NCBI RefSeq assembly: GCF_000026945.1 | Contig: NC_012860.1 | Location: forward strand, 124,001-188,000 | Direction: 5' to 3' | Length of the DNA stretch: 64,000 nt | DNA from: Candida dubliniensis CD36 | Lineage: Eukaryota; Ascomycota; Pichiomycetes; Serinales; Debaryomycetaceae | Shown: one piece after another, positions 10,451-21,285 of the stretch | Position numbering within the stretch: position 1 is the first letter of the stretch | How the letters are laid out: every line of letters starts with the position of its first letter | Position numbers and translations under genes: made by a program | Notes under the pieces: generated by a model | Told to the model about the DNA's origin: nothing | What the model saw: only the letters and a program-made list of their open reading frames with translations | The model's database searches: none

Positions 10451-11952
10451 TTATTCCATGGCGGCATCTTCTAATGGGATTTCATCGGCATATTCTAATT
10501 CTTCTTCATCAATACTAGCTTCTTGGTATTGTTGATATTCACTAACCAAATCATTCATATTAGATTCAGCTTCAGTGAATTCCATTTCATCCATACCTTC
10601 TGAAGTATACCAATGTAAGAAAGCTTTTCTTCTAAACATAGCACTGAATTGATCACCAACTCTTTTAAATAATTCTTGAATGGAAGTAGAGTTTCCAATA
10701 AAAGTAGCAGACATATCCAAATCTTTTGGAGGAACAGAACAAACAGCAGTTTGTACATTATTTGGAATCCAATCAACAAAATAAGATGAATTTCTGGTTT
10801 GGATTTTGTGCATTTCATCATCAACTTCTTTAACAGACACTTTACCTCTGAAAAAAGCAGCAACAGTTAAATAACGACCATTTCTTGGATCAGAAGCAGC
10901 CATCATATTTTTGGAATCAAACATTTGTTGAGTCAATTCTGGTACTGTAACTGATCTAAAAGATTTAGAACCTAAAGAAGTCAATGGGGCATAACCAACC
11001 ATAAAGAAATGTAATCTTGGGAATGGAACCAAATTGACGGCTAATTTTCTTAAATCGGAATTCAATTGACCTGGATAACGTAAAGAAGTAGTAACACCAG
11101 ACATGACAGATGAAACCAAATTATTCAATTCAGCATAAGATGGTTGTGGTAATTTCAAAGTGTTTTGACAAATGTTATACAAGGCTTCATTATCAATACA
11201 GAAAGTTTCATCAGAATTTTCAACCAATTGATGAACTGATAATGTAGCGTTATATGGTTCAATAACTGTATCAGAAACTTTTGGTGAAGGGACAACAGAA
11301 AATGTAGCCATCATTCTATCAGGAAATTCTTCTCTAATTTTAGAAATCAACAAAGTACCCATACCAGAACCAGTACCACCACCCAAAGAATGGGTGATTT
11401 GGAAACCTTGTAAAGAATCACAACCTTCAGCTTCTCTTCTAACAACATCTAAAACAGAATCAACTAATTCAGCACCTTCAGTGTAATGACCTTTAGCCCA
11501 AACATTGCCAGCAGAGCTTTGACCGAAAATAAAATTATCTGGTCTAAACAAGTTCCCAATTTGTGAAGTTTTGACATTATCAATAGTACCCGGTTCCAAA
11601 TCAACTAAAACAGCACGAGGAACATATTTCCCTGAACTAGCTTCATTGAAATAAACGTCTAATTTGGATTTTTGAAGTTCATTGTCTCCAACATAAGTTC
11701 CATTGTTATCTAACCCATGTTCTCCACAAATAGTTTCCCAAAAGGCAGCACCCTAAATAAGAAGTTAGTAAATGTAATTTTTCAAGAATATGAATTGATT
11801 GATCTAATTGAAGGGGTAAAAAAAAAAAAATTGGGTCTCTAATCTTATACATACAATTTGATTACCACATTGACCGGTTGATAAATGAATCTAGAAGAAA
11901 AAAAAAAAACGTGACAGTTAGTATATTTGATAAAACTTCATATAACAATAAT

Positions 11953-11987
<35 letters not shown>

Positions 11988-12212
11988 CATCAAATTATTA
12001 AATCAAATTTGGAATCCATTTGGGTATAGATTTTAGTCGAAAAAGGCGCGTAAAACTGAACCCAAATTTATAGGTGTTTTTTTTTTTCAGACAACAACAA
12101 CCAGAAAAACCCAAAACACATATGGATTTCAAAATGATTTGATTTGATTTGATTTGATTTGATTTGATGTGTGAGGGAAGGGAAGAGGGGACGGACATAC
12201 AATTTCTCTCAT
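10451..12212 (-). CDS. TUB2: beta-tubulin, three exons
   Basis: Beta-tubulin, the microtubule subunit that binds exchangeable GTP. Coding exons on the minus strand are 12212-12201 (12 nt, MREI), 11890-11855 (36 nt, [12 protein letters not shown]) and 11752-10451, giving 449 residues, the usual length. Both introns begin GTATGT and end TAG, with TACTAAC branch sites at 11917-11923 and 11764-11770 (minus strand). Diagnostic blocks include the tubulin signature GGGTGSG, the MREI N-terminus linked to tubulin mRNA autoregulation in animals, and an acidic C-terminal tail ([17 protein letters not shown]). Intron positions very near the 5' end are common in fungal tubulin genes. It sits tail-to-tail with the LYR-subunit gene. 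Identification is essentially certain. Confidence 0.97.
11753..11854 (-). other. TUB2: TUB2 intron 2 (102 nt)
   Basis: The 5' splice site GTATGT is at 11854-11849, the branch site TACTAAC at 11770-11764 and the 3' site TAG at 11755-11753. Removing it joins codons for Asn-Gln-Ile to Gly-Ala-Ala, matching the universally conserved tubulin N-terminus. Confidence 0.93.
11891..12200 (-). other. TUB2: TUB2 intron 1 (310 nt)
   Basis: The 5' splice site GTATGT is at 12200-12195, the branch site TACTAAC at 11923-11917 and the 3' site TAG at 11893-11891. Two tandem tracts lie inside: a 4-nt GATT/ATTG repeat near 11953-11987 and a 5-nt GATTT repeat near 12136-12168, so its length is likely to vary between strains. 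Confidence 0.92.
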
Positions 12213-13132
12213 GTTTCTCTAAATGTTGATATTGATTTCTTGATTTTAAAAAAAAAATTGTTGAAAGAATCTAAATCTAAATGAAAAGAAGAAAGAGGAA
12301 AGAGGAAAAGGAAAGAAATTAAGTAAAGAAAGGAAATTTTTATTTTTTTTTTTTTTTGCCCGTTTTCGTTCTTCAATTTTTTTTTTGCCCTTTTCTTTGT
12401 TTTTGTTTTGTTTTGTTTACATTTTTGATTTTAATGCCAAAATTGATTTCTTACGAGAATTGAAAGTTTGTCCTGATTTACACGACATAAGAAATATTTC
12501 TATTAATTTCTTTCTTCTTAAGGCGTCTGATTCTTCCTCTTCTTCTTCTACTACTACTACTACTGCCTTCCTATATCTTACCCCTACCTGGTGGGACTAA
12601 TATTACATAGTTTGTATTGTGTATGTTGTTCTTACACGCTTATTTCTCGTCAAACTTCAGGTGTACAATTTTGTAAGCATTTTCTAAATTCGATTAATTT
12701 TTTAATCAAAGACGAATCGAGTGTTTTTTTTTTTTTTCTTCTCTTGGATAGCGAGACGGAAACCCACTACAATATCTTCAATTATGTGTATCACTTGTAC
12801 TGGTAAGACATAATGTTGTTCTTTTATATCTCCTTTAATATGTATTACCGTGAATTATTTTGGAACAAACTGAAAGAATTCGTCAACAATTTGTTTATTG
12901 ATTTCAATCTATAGGAAGATCGGTTATTTTCTATTTTCTTGATTTATATTCTCGTTAATTTATTGAACCTATGGGAATGTGTATATTGTTAATGTGAAAA
13001 GGTCCCTGTTGTTGTTGTTGTTGTTGTAAATAAAATAATTTCAATAATGGGAAAATCCCACAATAAATATGACATAGAAAACGTGGTTCAAAGATAATTT
13101 TAACTGGTTGTGTTTTACAAAGCCATCAAGTC
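12213..13132. promoter_or_regulatory. TUB2 upstream region; no further gene seen
   Basis: Promoter and 5' UTR of TUB2 on the minus strand, with purine/pyrimidine-asymmetric tracts near 12280-12420 and a GTT/TTG repeat near 13008-13026. Two short plus-strand ORFs are low-complexity and unsupported. The right end is the 5' flank of a tRNA gene. Confidence 0.5.
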
Positions 13133-13224
13133 GGGCGAATGGTCTAGTGGTATGATTCCTCGTTTGGGTTTGTTTCCAAACATAAAATTCGAGGAGGCCC
13201 GGGGTTCAATTCCCCGTTTGCCCC
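13133..13224 (+). tRNA. tRNA-Pro (anticodon TGG) with a 20-nt intron
   Basis: Acceptor arms GGGCGAA (13133-13139) and TTTGCCC (13217-13223) pair, including one G-T pair. The anticodon stem is CCTCG (13158-13162) with CGAGG (13190-13194). The anticodon loop TTTGGG...T places TGG at 13165-13167. A 20-nt intron at 13169-13188, directly after position 37, contains a CCAAA stretch that can pair with the anticodon, as usual for nuclear tRNA introns. The T arm GGTTCAATTCC is standard. A T run follows at about 13227, suitable for Pol III termination. Confidence 0.93.
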
Positions 13225-13226
13225 AA

Positions 13227-13235
13227 TTTTTTTTT
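13227..13235 (+). terminator. Pol III T-run terminator of tRNA-Pro
   Basis: A run of nine T residues begins 3 nt after the discriminator base of the tRNA, the typical position for RNA polymerase III termination. Confidence 0.7.
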
Positions 13236-13376
13236 TCTCTCTTTCAAACCACTTTGTAACAACTATATGGAAAATCAATTCTCTTTTTTTTCTTTTTAAA
13301 TAAACACAACTTAACTATATATATATTGATATATCCTATAAAGAGGAGGAGGAGGAGGAGGAAGAGAAATAAAAGT

Positions 13377-15200
13377 TCAACTTTGAGATAATCTTCTAAT
13401 TAATCTTTGGAAAACTGGTCCACTCATTTCTTGATTTTCAATTTGTTGTCTAATTCTGGTATTTTTTTCTTGTTTTAATCGTTGTATATCTTCTGGTGAA
13501 GGTGGTAAAGCTTCATTAATTCTATCAGCAGCTTTAGCTTCTTCAAATGAATTAATAGTATTTTTTAAACCATCAACTCCATGTAATAATGAACCTTTTG
13601 GTAATGAACCACGATTTAATTCTTTTAAATGAGCAACATTTTCTTGTTCTTCTCGTAAAACTTGAAACATCCGTGACATTTTACCAATAGCAATGATTTT
13701 GTTACGTAAAGCTTGTTTCTTTTCTTCCAATGTCATTTCCGAATCATCATTATTGGTGTTAGGATTATTGTCTGATTCAACAAGTTTAGTTGATTTATAA
13801 GGTGATGTAATACGAGTTGATGGTGGATGAGCTTTTGGTGACACTGGTGACACTGGTGTTGTTGTTTTTGTTGTTTTTGTTGCAACACCTATTTCTGATT
13901 CACTAAATGGTAAATCTTCATCTAATTCTTCTTCAGTACAAACATTTAAAATTGAAACCAACATATCAGTAACTTTTTCTCCAACAAATGGTAAAGACCA
14001 AGTGAAAACATCCATAAAATGAGGTAACCAATAAGGATGAGGTGAAGCATTAAATTGTCTAATATTCATGACATTATTTTCATATTTTAATACAGCTGCC
14101 TTATTATTATAACTATCCAAATAATTTGGAGCACTAAACATAGTTAATAATGATGGGAATCCCATTGTTTTAGTTCTTTTATACATTCGATAACCAGCAT
14201 TTTGAGCTTCATGAGCTCGAATTACCGATAATAATTTTGTTTTATCCAAAAATTTACAAGCAGCTTTATAAGTAAATGCAAATGAACAACCTCTAACCAC
14301 ATTAGTAACATATTCTTGATCAATATTATCTTCGTCATATTCTTCAATAGGATCAGCCCATAATAAATCACACATTAACCCTTTAGTAGGGGGTTCTCTA
14401 AATCTATGTAATTTTCTAAGACTATCCAAACTTGTTAATTGTGGTGATAATCCTCCATGAACACAAAAAAATTGTTCATTCATAATTGCTGCCAAAGGTA
14501 AAGCATTAAAACTAACAAGACATTCTTCATATAATTGTTCCGAATATTTATGTAAACATTCATTTTTAAATGTGAAATATTCAGTTAAATGACGACATTC
14601 ATGATTACCTCTAAGCATCCAAAAAGTATCAGGATAATTAATTTTTAATGAATATAAATAAAGTAAACATTCAATAGAAAATGAACCTCGATCAACATAA
14701 TCACCTAAAAATAAATATTTAGTAGTTGCTGGATCACCACCAACTTCAAATAATTTCATTAAATCATAATATTGTCCATGAACATCTCCACATATAGTTA
14801 CTGGTGCTGGGACATTTAATAAATTTGATTCTTTACTTAATAAATGAGTAGCTTGTTTTAAAATTTGAATGGCTTGATGTTCATGTAATCTACCTTCATG
14901 AATAAAATGTTGTTTTAAAAATTGATGATTAGGTTTACCATTTGATAAAAAAACTTGTTCATCTTTAGGTTTAAATGTTACTGGTGGATCAACTGATTTC
15001 ACAGCTCTTTCAACAGTAGAATATTTTTCTCCATCATCAGTAATATAAATTGTATAATCTTTATCATTTATTGAATTTTGCAGAATTATTCGTTGATTAG
15101 TATGATTTAAATCATTACCAGTAGTGGTTCGTCTATGTTGAATAGCATTTAATGCATTATTGATTTGTTCAGTATTACGTTGAACAGTATTTCCTGACAT
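13377..15200 (-). CDS. CNA1: calcineurin A catalytic subunit (Ca2+/calmodulin-dependent PP2B phosphatase)
   Basis: Serine/threonine phosphatase that, with the regulatory B subunit and calmodulin, relays calcium stress signals, classically by dephosphorylating Crz1. The 607-residue protein has the PPP-family metal-binding blocks GDVHG (about 138-142), GDYVDRG (166-172) and RGNHE (197-201). A B-subunit-binding helix follows the catalytic core. A calmodulin-binding segment lies near 500-520 ([15 protein letters not shown]) and the autoinhibitory block [17 protein letters not shown] near 552-568. The order and size are those of fungal calcineurin A (also called CMP1). The Thr/Pro-rich linker near 440-480 is variable. 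It starts at the first ATG; a GGA/G-rich tract lies just upstream. The tRNA-Pro gene lies close to its 3' end on the opposite strand. Confidence 0.95.
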   Translation of the reverse strand: MSGNTVQRNTEQINNALNAIQHRRTTTGNDLNHTNQRIILQNSINDKDYTIYITDDGEKYSTVERAVKSVDPPVTFKPKDEQVFLSNGKPNHQFLKQHFIHEGRLHEHQAIQILKQATHLLSKESNLLNVPAPVTICGDVHGQYYDLMKLFEVGGDPATTKYLFLGDYVDRGSFSIECLLYLYSLKINYPDTFWMLRGNHECRHLTEYFTFKNECLHKYSEQLYEECLVSFNALPLAAIMNEQFFCVHGGLSPQLTSLDSLRKLHRFREPPTKGLMCDLLWADPIEEYDEDNIDQEYVTNVVRGCSFAFTYKAACKFLDKTKLLSVIRAHEAQNAGYRMYKRTKTMGFPSLLTMFSAPNYLDSYNNKAAVLKYENNVMNIRQFNASPHPYWLPHFMDVFTWSLPFVGEKVTDMLVSILNVCTEEELDEDLPFSESEIGVATKTTKTTTPVSPVSPKAHPPSTRITSPYKSTKLVESDNNPNTNNDDSEMTLEEKKQALRNKIIAIGKMSRMFQVLREEQENVAHLKELNRGSLPKGSLLHGVDGLKNTINSFEEAKAADRINEALPPSPEDIQRLKQEKNTRIRQQIENQEMSGPVFQRLIRRLSQS

Positions 15201-15825
15201 GATAATGGGAGGAGGAGGAGGAGGAGGAGGGAGAAAAAAAAAAAGGGGGGGGGGGGGAAGAGAATCAAATGAAGTAAATGATGATTTTTGTTGGAATTAA
15301 TAAACTACTTTTGATAATTAAGTAGGATAACTGTGATGGTATCAATCAATAATGTCTAACAGTAAAAGTAGGAAGTAGGAAGTAGGAAGTAGGAAATGGG
15401 AAATGGAAAAAAAAAAAAAAAAAAAATTCTCTATCAATTAAAGTGTGTACTGGTTTATAATAGTAATAATAGTAATAGTAATAATAATAAGAACAATTTT
15501 AATATACAACACGTTAGTAATAATTATTTAATTAGTAGTTGATTTTCGTCAACACAGTTAAAGAAATTGTTTAAATTTTTTTTTCTGTTGTTCCATTCAT
15601 TGCTTAATTTTGAGTTGGGGTCGTGTGACATTCACCAAATATTTATTTATTTTTCACCGCTTTCTTTTCATTTTAAGCCATGCTTTTAATTCTAGAATCG
15701 TTTATATCTACCACCACCACCACCACCATCACTACTGACTGGTTAGTTGATATTAACAGTAATTGTATTACTTATTTACTTTACATACTTTACAAACTTA
15801 TTCTATTTAATGTTTATAAAATCTC
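15201..15825. promoter_or_regulatory. CNA1 upstream / SPE1 downstream spacer
   Basis: Contains an AG-rich tract (about 15208-15260) with a run of about 13 G residues near 15245-15257, an AGGAAGT tandem near 15370-15395, a long A tract near 15406-15425 and a CCA trinucleotide repeat near 15711-15727. It should hold the CNA1 promoter and SPE1 3' end. No gene seen. Confidence 0.5.
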
Positions 15826-17310
15826 TTATTCTTCATTAGAATTAACGTAAAGAGTTTTAGTTTCTCCATTACTTAATCCATTGAATTTAGTACTGGCACA
15901 ACTAGTATAAGCACCAACATTTTCAAAAAATAACCAATCACCAACTTGAACATTTTTAGATAATTTAACCAATGAACTAACACAATCTAATCCATCACAA
16001 GTTGGACCCCAAATTGAAAAATTAAACCCATCCACCTTATTGTTGTTGTTGTTGTTGTTGTTGGCACTGGTATCAATTAATAAAGATTTCATCATCATTT
16101 CTTGTTTATAAAATAATTGATTTTGATTAGTTAAAACATAAACTTTTGGATTTTGATGATCAAATAAAATACAATTTAAATTCCCATAAACTCCATCATT
16201 AATATATAACATAGCTGATGGTACAATATCATTTCCATTACTTCCCATTACTGTTGCTGCTCCTGCTGCTGCTGTTGTTTGAGTTGATAAATCCCGTCTA
16301 GCAATTACATGAGTAATTAAAGTAAAAGCATTGGCAACCATAAATCTACCTGGTTCAGCAATAAATTTAATTTCATTAGATTGAATAAATTCTTGTGGGA
16401 AATATTTTGATAAAGCAAATTTAACCATTTGTGACAGTTGTAAAAAAGTTTCTCGTTCAAATCCTCCTCCAATATCTAATAATTTAGGTTGAAAACCTAA
16501 AGATAACATTTCATTAAATAAAATTCGAGAATTTTTAATGGCTTGATAAATACTATTAAAATCTTTAGCACCAGATCCAACATGAAATGCAACACCATAA
16601 ATTTGTAAACCCAATTCTTTAGCTTTAGGTAAAATTTCTTTAATGGCAATATTTAATTCACAACCAAATTTACTACTTAATTGACATTGAGCAGTTGAAT
16701 CATCAGTAATTAATCGAATTAAAATTTTACAATGAGGATGAAATTTTGCCAATTTATATAATTCATAAATATTATCTACTGTAGTTAAATTGACATTTTC
16801 ATTAGCAGCATGTCTAATAAATGAATTTGTTTTACATGGATTAGCATAAATGATTTTTTGATGAGCTTGTTGAATATTTAATGATAAAATTAAATCAATT
16901 TCATTTTTAGAAGCACAATCAAAATTAATTCCTAATTCATTTAATAAAGTTAATACTTTGAAATTTGAATTACATTTAACAGCATAATAAGGTTGAATCA
17001 TAGGTAATTGTTGTTTCCATTGATTAACAGAATTAATAATTTCTCCTAAATCACAAACAAAAAATGAATCTTCATCATTAGGTAAACAATTTTCATAATC
17101 AATTTTCAGAATATGATTTTTAATGGAATTTTCAATTAAATTAATTGCTTTTAAAGTTTTCTCAACAATTAATTGACCATTATTATTGTTATTATTAATA
17201 TTAGTTGCTGTTGTTGTTGTTACAGAATTTGATGATGAGATTCCAATATGATGATTTAAATCATTTTGTAATTTAATCTCTGAATCATTTTCAATAATTG
17301 TATTTTTCAT
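15826..17310 (-). CDS. SPE1: ornithine decarboxylase
   Basis: PLP-dependent enzyme converting ornithine to putrescine, the first committed step of polyamine synthesis, acting in the cytosol. The 494-residue protein shows the group IV decarboxylase pattern: PYYAVKCN near 107-114 with the PLP-binding Lys at about 112, FDCASKNEI, a phosphate-binding DIGGGF, EPGRF, and WGPTCDGLDC near 434-443 with the catalytic Cys at about 438. The N-terminus (about 1-75) is extended and Asn/Thr-rich. Two low-complexity insertions lie in the C-terminal barrel: an Ala/Gly-rich one and an Asn run encoded near 16038-16061. Family activity is normally limited by antizyme. It starts at the first ATG; a perfect inverted repeat lies 195 bp upstream. 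Confidence 0.95.
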   Translation of the reverse strand: MKNTIIENDSEIKLQNDLNHHIGISSSNSVTTTTATNINNNNNNGQLIVEKTLKAINLIENSIKNHILKIDYENCLPNDEDSFFVCDLGEIINSVNQWKQQLPMIQPYYAVKCNSNFKVLTLLNELGINFDCASKNEIDLILSLNIQQAHQKIIYANPCKTNSFIRHAANENVNLTTVDNIYELYKLAKFHPHCKILIRLITDDSTAQCQLSSKFGCELNIAIKEILPKAKELGLQIYGVAFHVGSGAKDFNSIYQAIKNSRILFNEMLSLGFQPKLLDIGGGFERETFLQLSQMVKFALSKYFPQEFIQSNEIKFIAEPGRFMVANAFTLITHVIARRDLSTQTTAAAGAATVMGSNGNDIVPSAMLYINDGVYGNLNCILFDHQNPKVYVLTNQNQLFYKQEMMMKSLLIDTSANNNNNNNNKVDGFNFSIWGPTCDGLDCVSSLVKLSKNVQVGDWLFFENVGAYTSCASTKFNGLSNGETKTLYVNSNEE

Positions 17311-17748
17311 AACTTGGCAACAATAACTTTAACTTTAACTTTAATTTATAGTATTCTCTGTTATTTCTTTTCTTGGCTAAGCAATATTCAAATTTTTCCT
17401 TTTCCTTTTCCTTTTCCTTTTTCTTTTCTGTAAACCACAACACTTGAATAAAGTACTTGATGGTATAATTAAATTAATAGGACTTCAATCGGCAGCTCTC
17501 GTTATGTGTTTAAGTTTAAACACACTTTATTATTCAACTAAATTTGGGGCAGGCAAACAGGTTAAAATAAATTAAAAAAAAAGTAAGGTAAGGTAAGGTA
17601 AGATTAAAGATTCTTCTTTTTCTTCTTCTTCTAATAATGGTTATTAATTTCTTTCAATTGAATTTGAGGTAATATTCAATTTCAACTATTGTGAATATAT
17701 TGATAGATATGATATCAAAAGATTGATTAAATGTTAGTTGAAGAAGAA

Positions 17749-17781
<33 letters not shown>

Positions 17782-18253
17782 GAAGATGAAATTTTTTCTT
17801 TCTTTTTTCCAATGCAAATTTCTAATTTACTCTTCATTGATTTTTTATTCTTTCTTTCTCTCACTCTCGCTTTCTCTCTCTTTGTGTGTGTTGTGTGCAA
17901 CGGCTATCACACACTGTGGTTTTTTTTTAATCTATGGAGAAAGAGGGAAAAAATTATCATTACTGTTACTAACCAATATCAAATAAAATCCCTCATTGTT
18001 TATAAGAATATAATCTAATCACATAAACCATTAAAGATGATAAATACCGCAAATAGACTCAACACATTATAAACCATAGCTTTACTTTATTTGGATAATT
18101 TCATATAATATATATATATATATATATATATAAAAGTTTGAATTACTTATATATTATAAGCTAAATATCAATATCAATATCAAAATATACTAAGTAGAAC
18201 CCACTCCCCCCCCTCCCCCTCCCCCTCGCCCTCGCCTTCTCTCATCACATTTA
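17311..18253. promoter_or_regulatory. SPE1 upstream / VPS27 downstream spacer
   Basis: Contains TTTCC tandem repeats near 17394-17425, a 20-bp inverted repeat at 17505-17524, an AAGGT tandem near 17583-17602, a GAAA-type tract near 17745-17780, a TA repeat near 18108-18132 and a C-rich CCCTC tract near 18200-18240. ORFs over the GAAA tract are repeat artefacts. No host gene seen. Confidence 0.5.
17505..17524. promoter_or_regulatory. perfect inverted repeat upstream of SPE1
   Basis: TGTGTTTAA and its exact reverse complement are separated by GT. The site lies 195 bp upstream of the SPE1 ATG. Each arm contains a TGTTTA/TAAACA core of the kind bound by forkhead factors. Its role is unknown; symmetry and position make it an operator candidate. 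Confidence 0.4.
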
Positions 18254-20851
18254 TTATAATTCAATTAATGGTTCTGGTTCAACAACATATTTCTTATTAC
18301 TATTTTCACTACTGCTACTTCTTTTTCTTTCCTCTCCTTCTTCATGTCTATTGAATTGTGATACTTTAGAAATATCAGGGAAATCATTTTCTTTAATTTT
18401 AGCTTTATCTGATTGTTGTCGTTGATTTTTATTTTGATTTTCCTCTTCCTCTTCCTCTTCCCGTTTCTTTTTCTTATTATAATCATATTCAACATTTTCT
18501 AATGTAGGATATTTTAAACTTGCATCTTCATAAGCATTTGCTGGTAATGAAGATGATGCTCGTCTAACATAATGTTGTTGAGGTGGTAATTCATTATTTA
18601 AATCTTCTGGTGGAGGATAATGAGGTAATGAAACCGCTACATAATTATCTTCACCATTAGTTGTGATGGTAGCACTAGTAGTCAGTTTATTGTTGTATGG
18701 ATCAGGAATAAAATCATTTGTTGGATAAACTGGACGAGTACCACCACTAGAAGTTGATACTTTGAATCGAGGAGTATTAACCGATTCATTTTCATTTTCA
18801 TTTTCATCTCTATCATCTTCAAAATCAGGTTCAGATGGTTGTAATTGTGTTGGATATGTTTGTGTCGGTGGTTTCTGTTGTTGTTGTTTCTGTTGTTGCT
18901 GCTGCTGCTGCTGCTGCTTAGTGGAAGCTCCTGATGGTTGTTGTGAAAGATATGAATTATCAATTTGAGGACCTTGATTTTGTTGATATGATGGATAATT
19001 TTGAAATCCAGTATGTTGTGGTAAATTATTATAAAATTCATTAGGTGAAATTGGTGAAACTGCTTGTTGCTGTTGTTGAGGTACATTAATATCAGAACCA
19101 TAACGAAGATATCCAGTTCCTTGTGCAGGAAGATGAAGTTGTTGTTGTTGTTGTTGTTGACCACCAGTGAATTGATTCTCTGTTTGTTGCTGTAATGGCA
19201 ATGTATTAATATGATGATTCCCATATGCCATATTTAATTTTTGTTCCAAAAATTGATCATATAATCTAGTTATAGTTGATATTTTATTATTCATTTCTAA
19301 AAATGTTTCATATTTTTCAATTGAATTTCTTAAAGATTTATTTAATTTAGGTCTAAATTTAATTACTTTACCATATAATTCATTTAAATTGGAATCATAC
19401 ATAATATCTTTTTGTTTTCTTGAATCATTTTTAATATTATTCATTAATGTGATAAATAAATTGATTTGTTCTTCTTCAGTTTGTGATAAATCTTGTGGTT
19501 GTACTGATTGTCCAGTAGAAGAAATTTGTTGTTGTTGTTGTTGCTGCTGGTTCTGTGGTGGTGGTAGTGGTGCGGTAAATTGTGGTTGGGGATAATTTGA
19601 AGAAGATGAAAAAGTCGGGAAACTAATATTATACAAGTCCAGTTCTGGTTGAGTTGGTTGAGTTGGTTGATTGGTTGATTGAGGTTGCTGATATTGTGAG
19701 TATCGTGATTTTTCTGTTTCATATTCTTTCAAACTTGCAGCAATAGCTGCCTTCATTTGAGCATCTTCATCTTCATCATCATCATCATCATTACTAATGG
19801 TTTCTGGTTCTGTATTTTCAACTGGTGGTGGAAGTCTTGATTCTGTACCACTAGATTCTTTTAGACTTAATTCAATTGCCTTTCTAATTTGTTCTTCTTC
19901 ATCATCAACAACAACATTAACCTGATCATTTCTTGATCTTCTTGAACCATATGTATCATTTTGAATTGATCTCAGAAGATTATTTTCATTTCTCAAATGA
20001 TTTTTCGATTTATCATATTTGACAAAACAATTATCACAAACTCTTACTGGTTCCATAATTCCTAAATTAACTAATGGGATATTATTACTTGAATGATTTT
20101 GACAAAATACTCCTCCACAAGCACGACAATGATGTTTTCTATTAAGCATTGAAAATGGTGAATAACAAATCATACATTCTTCATTATCAACCCAATCAGG
20201 TGGAACTTCTGAATCAACAATAAATTTACTATTCAATTGTATAATTTGATCATCATAATCATTATAATTGGTATGTTTATTAGGGAATTCAAATCCTTGA
20301 TTTTTTAATTCTTGATATTTTTTTTCAACATATTGTAATTGTTGTTGATTTTCAAATATAATTTTCCAATTTTGTAAATATGATAAAATGGTTTGTCCAA
20401 TTTTGATTTTATTCCCAACATCACCAACATCACCACCACCATTACCATTACCACCACCATCACTTCTATGACTATCATATGTCAATTCTTTAGTATTGTA
20501 ATGAATTTTAAATATAAAATCAATTAAATAATCCATAAATTCTTTAGAACTAATTTCAATTAAAAAAGCAAATCCACAATTTTTAATACATAAATCAATT
20601 AATTTTAAACTTGATAATAATAAATTTGGATTTAAATAAATTAAATTTAATCGTTTTTTCAATGATCTCATAGCAGTTTTCGTCAGAATTTTTTTAGATC
20701 GAATTAAATCAGTAATTTCAAATGCTATTGATAAATCAATTTCTCCATTAGGAATAGATTCTGATGTTGCTTCAATAATTTTATTATCTAATTCAATTTG
20801 AGAAATTGTTGCCACTGGAGTATCTGATGTTGCTCTACCAAACCACGACAT
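18254..20851 (-). CDS. VPS27: ESCRT-0 subunit Vps27 (VHS-FYVE-UIM protein)
   Basis: Endosomal sorting protein that binds PI3P, ubiquitinated cargo and clathrin, and recruits ESCRT-I for multivesicular-body sorting. The 865-residue protein has an N-terminal VHS domain (about 8-185), a FYVE zinc finger (about 220-277) with the PI3P-binding RKHHCRAC block near 238-245, and two ubiquitin-interacting motifs near 318-334 and 363-378 (acidic start, Ala and Ser at the key positions). A helical Hse1-binding-like region follows, then a long Gln-rich tail that ends in a clathrin-box-like PLIEL. Gln runs are encoded by mixed CAA/CAG repeats (including about 18895-18918). Minus-strand ORFs in other frames here are shadows. 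Confidence 0.95.
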   Translation of the reverse strand: MSWFGRATSDTPVATISQIELDNKIIEATSESIPNGEIDLSIAFEITDLIRSKKILTKTAMRSLKKRLNLIYLNPNLLLSSLKLIDLCIKNCGFAFLIEISSKEFMDYLIDFIFKIHYNTKELTYDSHRSDGGGNGNGGGDVGDVGNKIKIGQTILSYLQNWKIIFENQQQLQYVEKKYQELKNQGFEFPNKHTNYNDYDDQIIQLNSKFIVDSEVPPDWVDNEECMICYSPFSMLNRKHHCRACGGVFCQNHSSNNIPLVNLGIMEPVRVCDNCFVKYDKSKNHLRNENNLLRSIQNDTYGSRRSRNDQVNVVVDDEEEQIRKAIELSLKESSGTESRLPPPVENTEPETISNDDDDDEDEDAQMKAAIAASLKEYETEKSRYSQYQQPQSTNQPTQPTQPELDLYNISFPTFSSSSNYPQPQFTAPLPPPQNQQQQQQQQISSTGQSVQPQDLSQTEEEQINLFITLMNNIKNDSRKQKDIMYDSNLNELYGKVIKFRPKLNKSLRNSIEKYETFLEMNNKISTITRLYDQFLEQKLNMAYGNHHINTLPLQQQTENQFTGGQQQQQQQLHLPAQGTGYLRYGSDINVPQQQQQAVSPISPNEFYNNLPQHTGFQNYPSYQQNQGPQIDNSYLSQQPSGASTKQQQQQQQQQKQQQQKPPTQTYPTQLQPSEPDFEDDRDENENENESVNTPRFKVSTSSGGTRPVYPTNDFIPDPYNNKLTTSATITTNGEDNYVAVSLPHYPPPEDLNNELPPQQHYVRRASSSLPANAYEDASLKYPTLENVEYDYNKKKKREEEEEEENQNKNQRQQSDKAKIKENDFPDISKVSQFNRHEEGEERKRSSSSENSNKKYVVEPEPLIEL

Positions 20852-21244
20852 GAATGAATAATAACTTTTAATAAATTAATAAATTAATGAATATGATTAT
20901 GATTATGATTATGATTATATTTATTTTAATAAGTTTTTGTTTTTTTTTTTCTCAAATGATAATACTGTTTAAATGAAGTATATATGAGTTAATATGGATT
21001 GAATTTAATATCGTCTGGAGATTGTAAAAGAAACAAGGAGAAGGAGAGAAAATATATATTCTCAATTAATTTTAGTTGAGTTGTTGTGTGTGGTGGCGGC
21101 GGGCGCTAATTATCATTCCTTTTTTTTTTTTTTGAATCATATACACACTTTGCCTCGGGAAATGACTTCACTATCACCAACAACAACAACACTGCCCTGT
21201 TAATTATTAAACTACAAAAAAGTACTAGTTAATCATTTAAAACG

Positions 21245-21285
<41 letters not shown>

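Noticed and set aside
18682..19224. 180-residue minus-strand ORF inside VPS27
   Set aside because: Alternate-frame shadow of the Gln-rich VPS27 tail; its His/Asn/Ile composition is what CAA/CAG repeats give in another frame.
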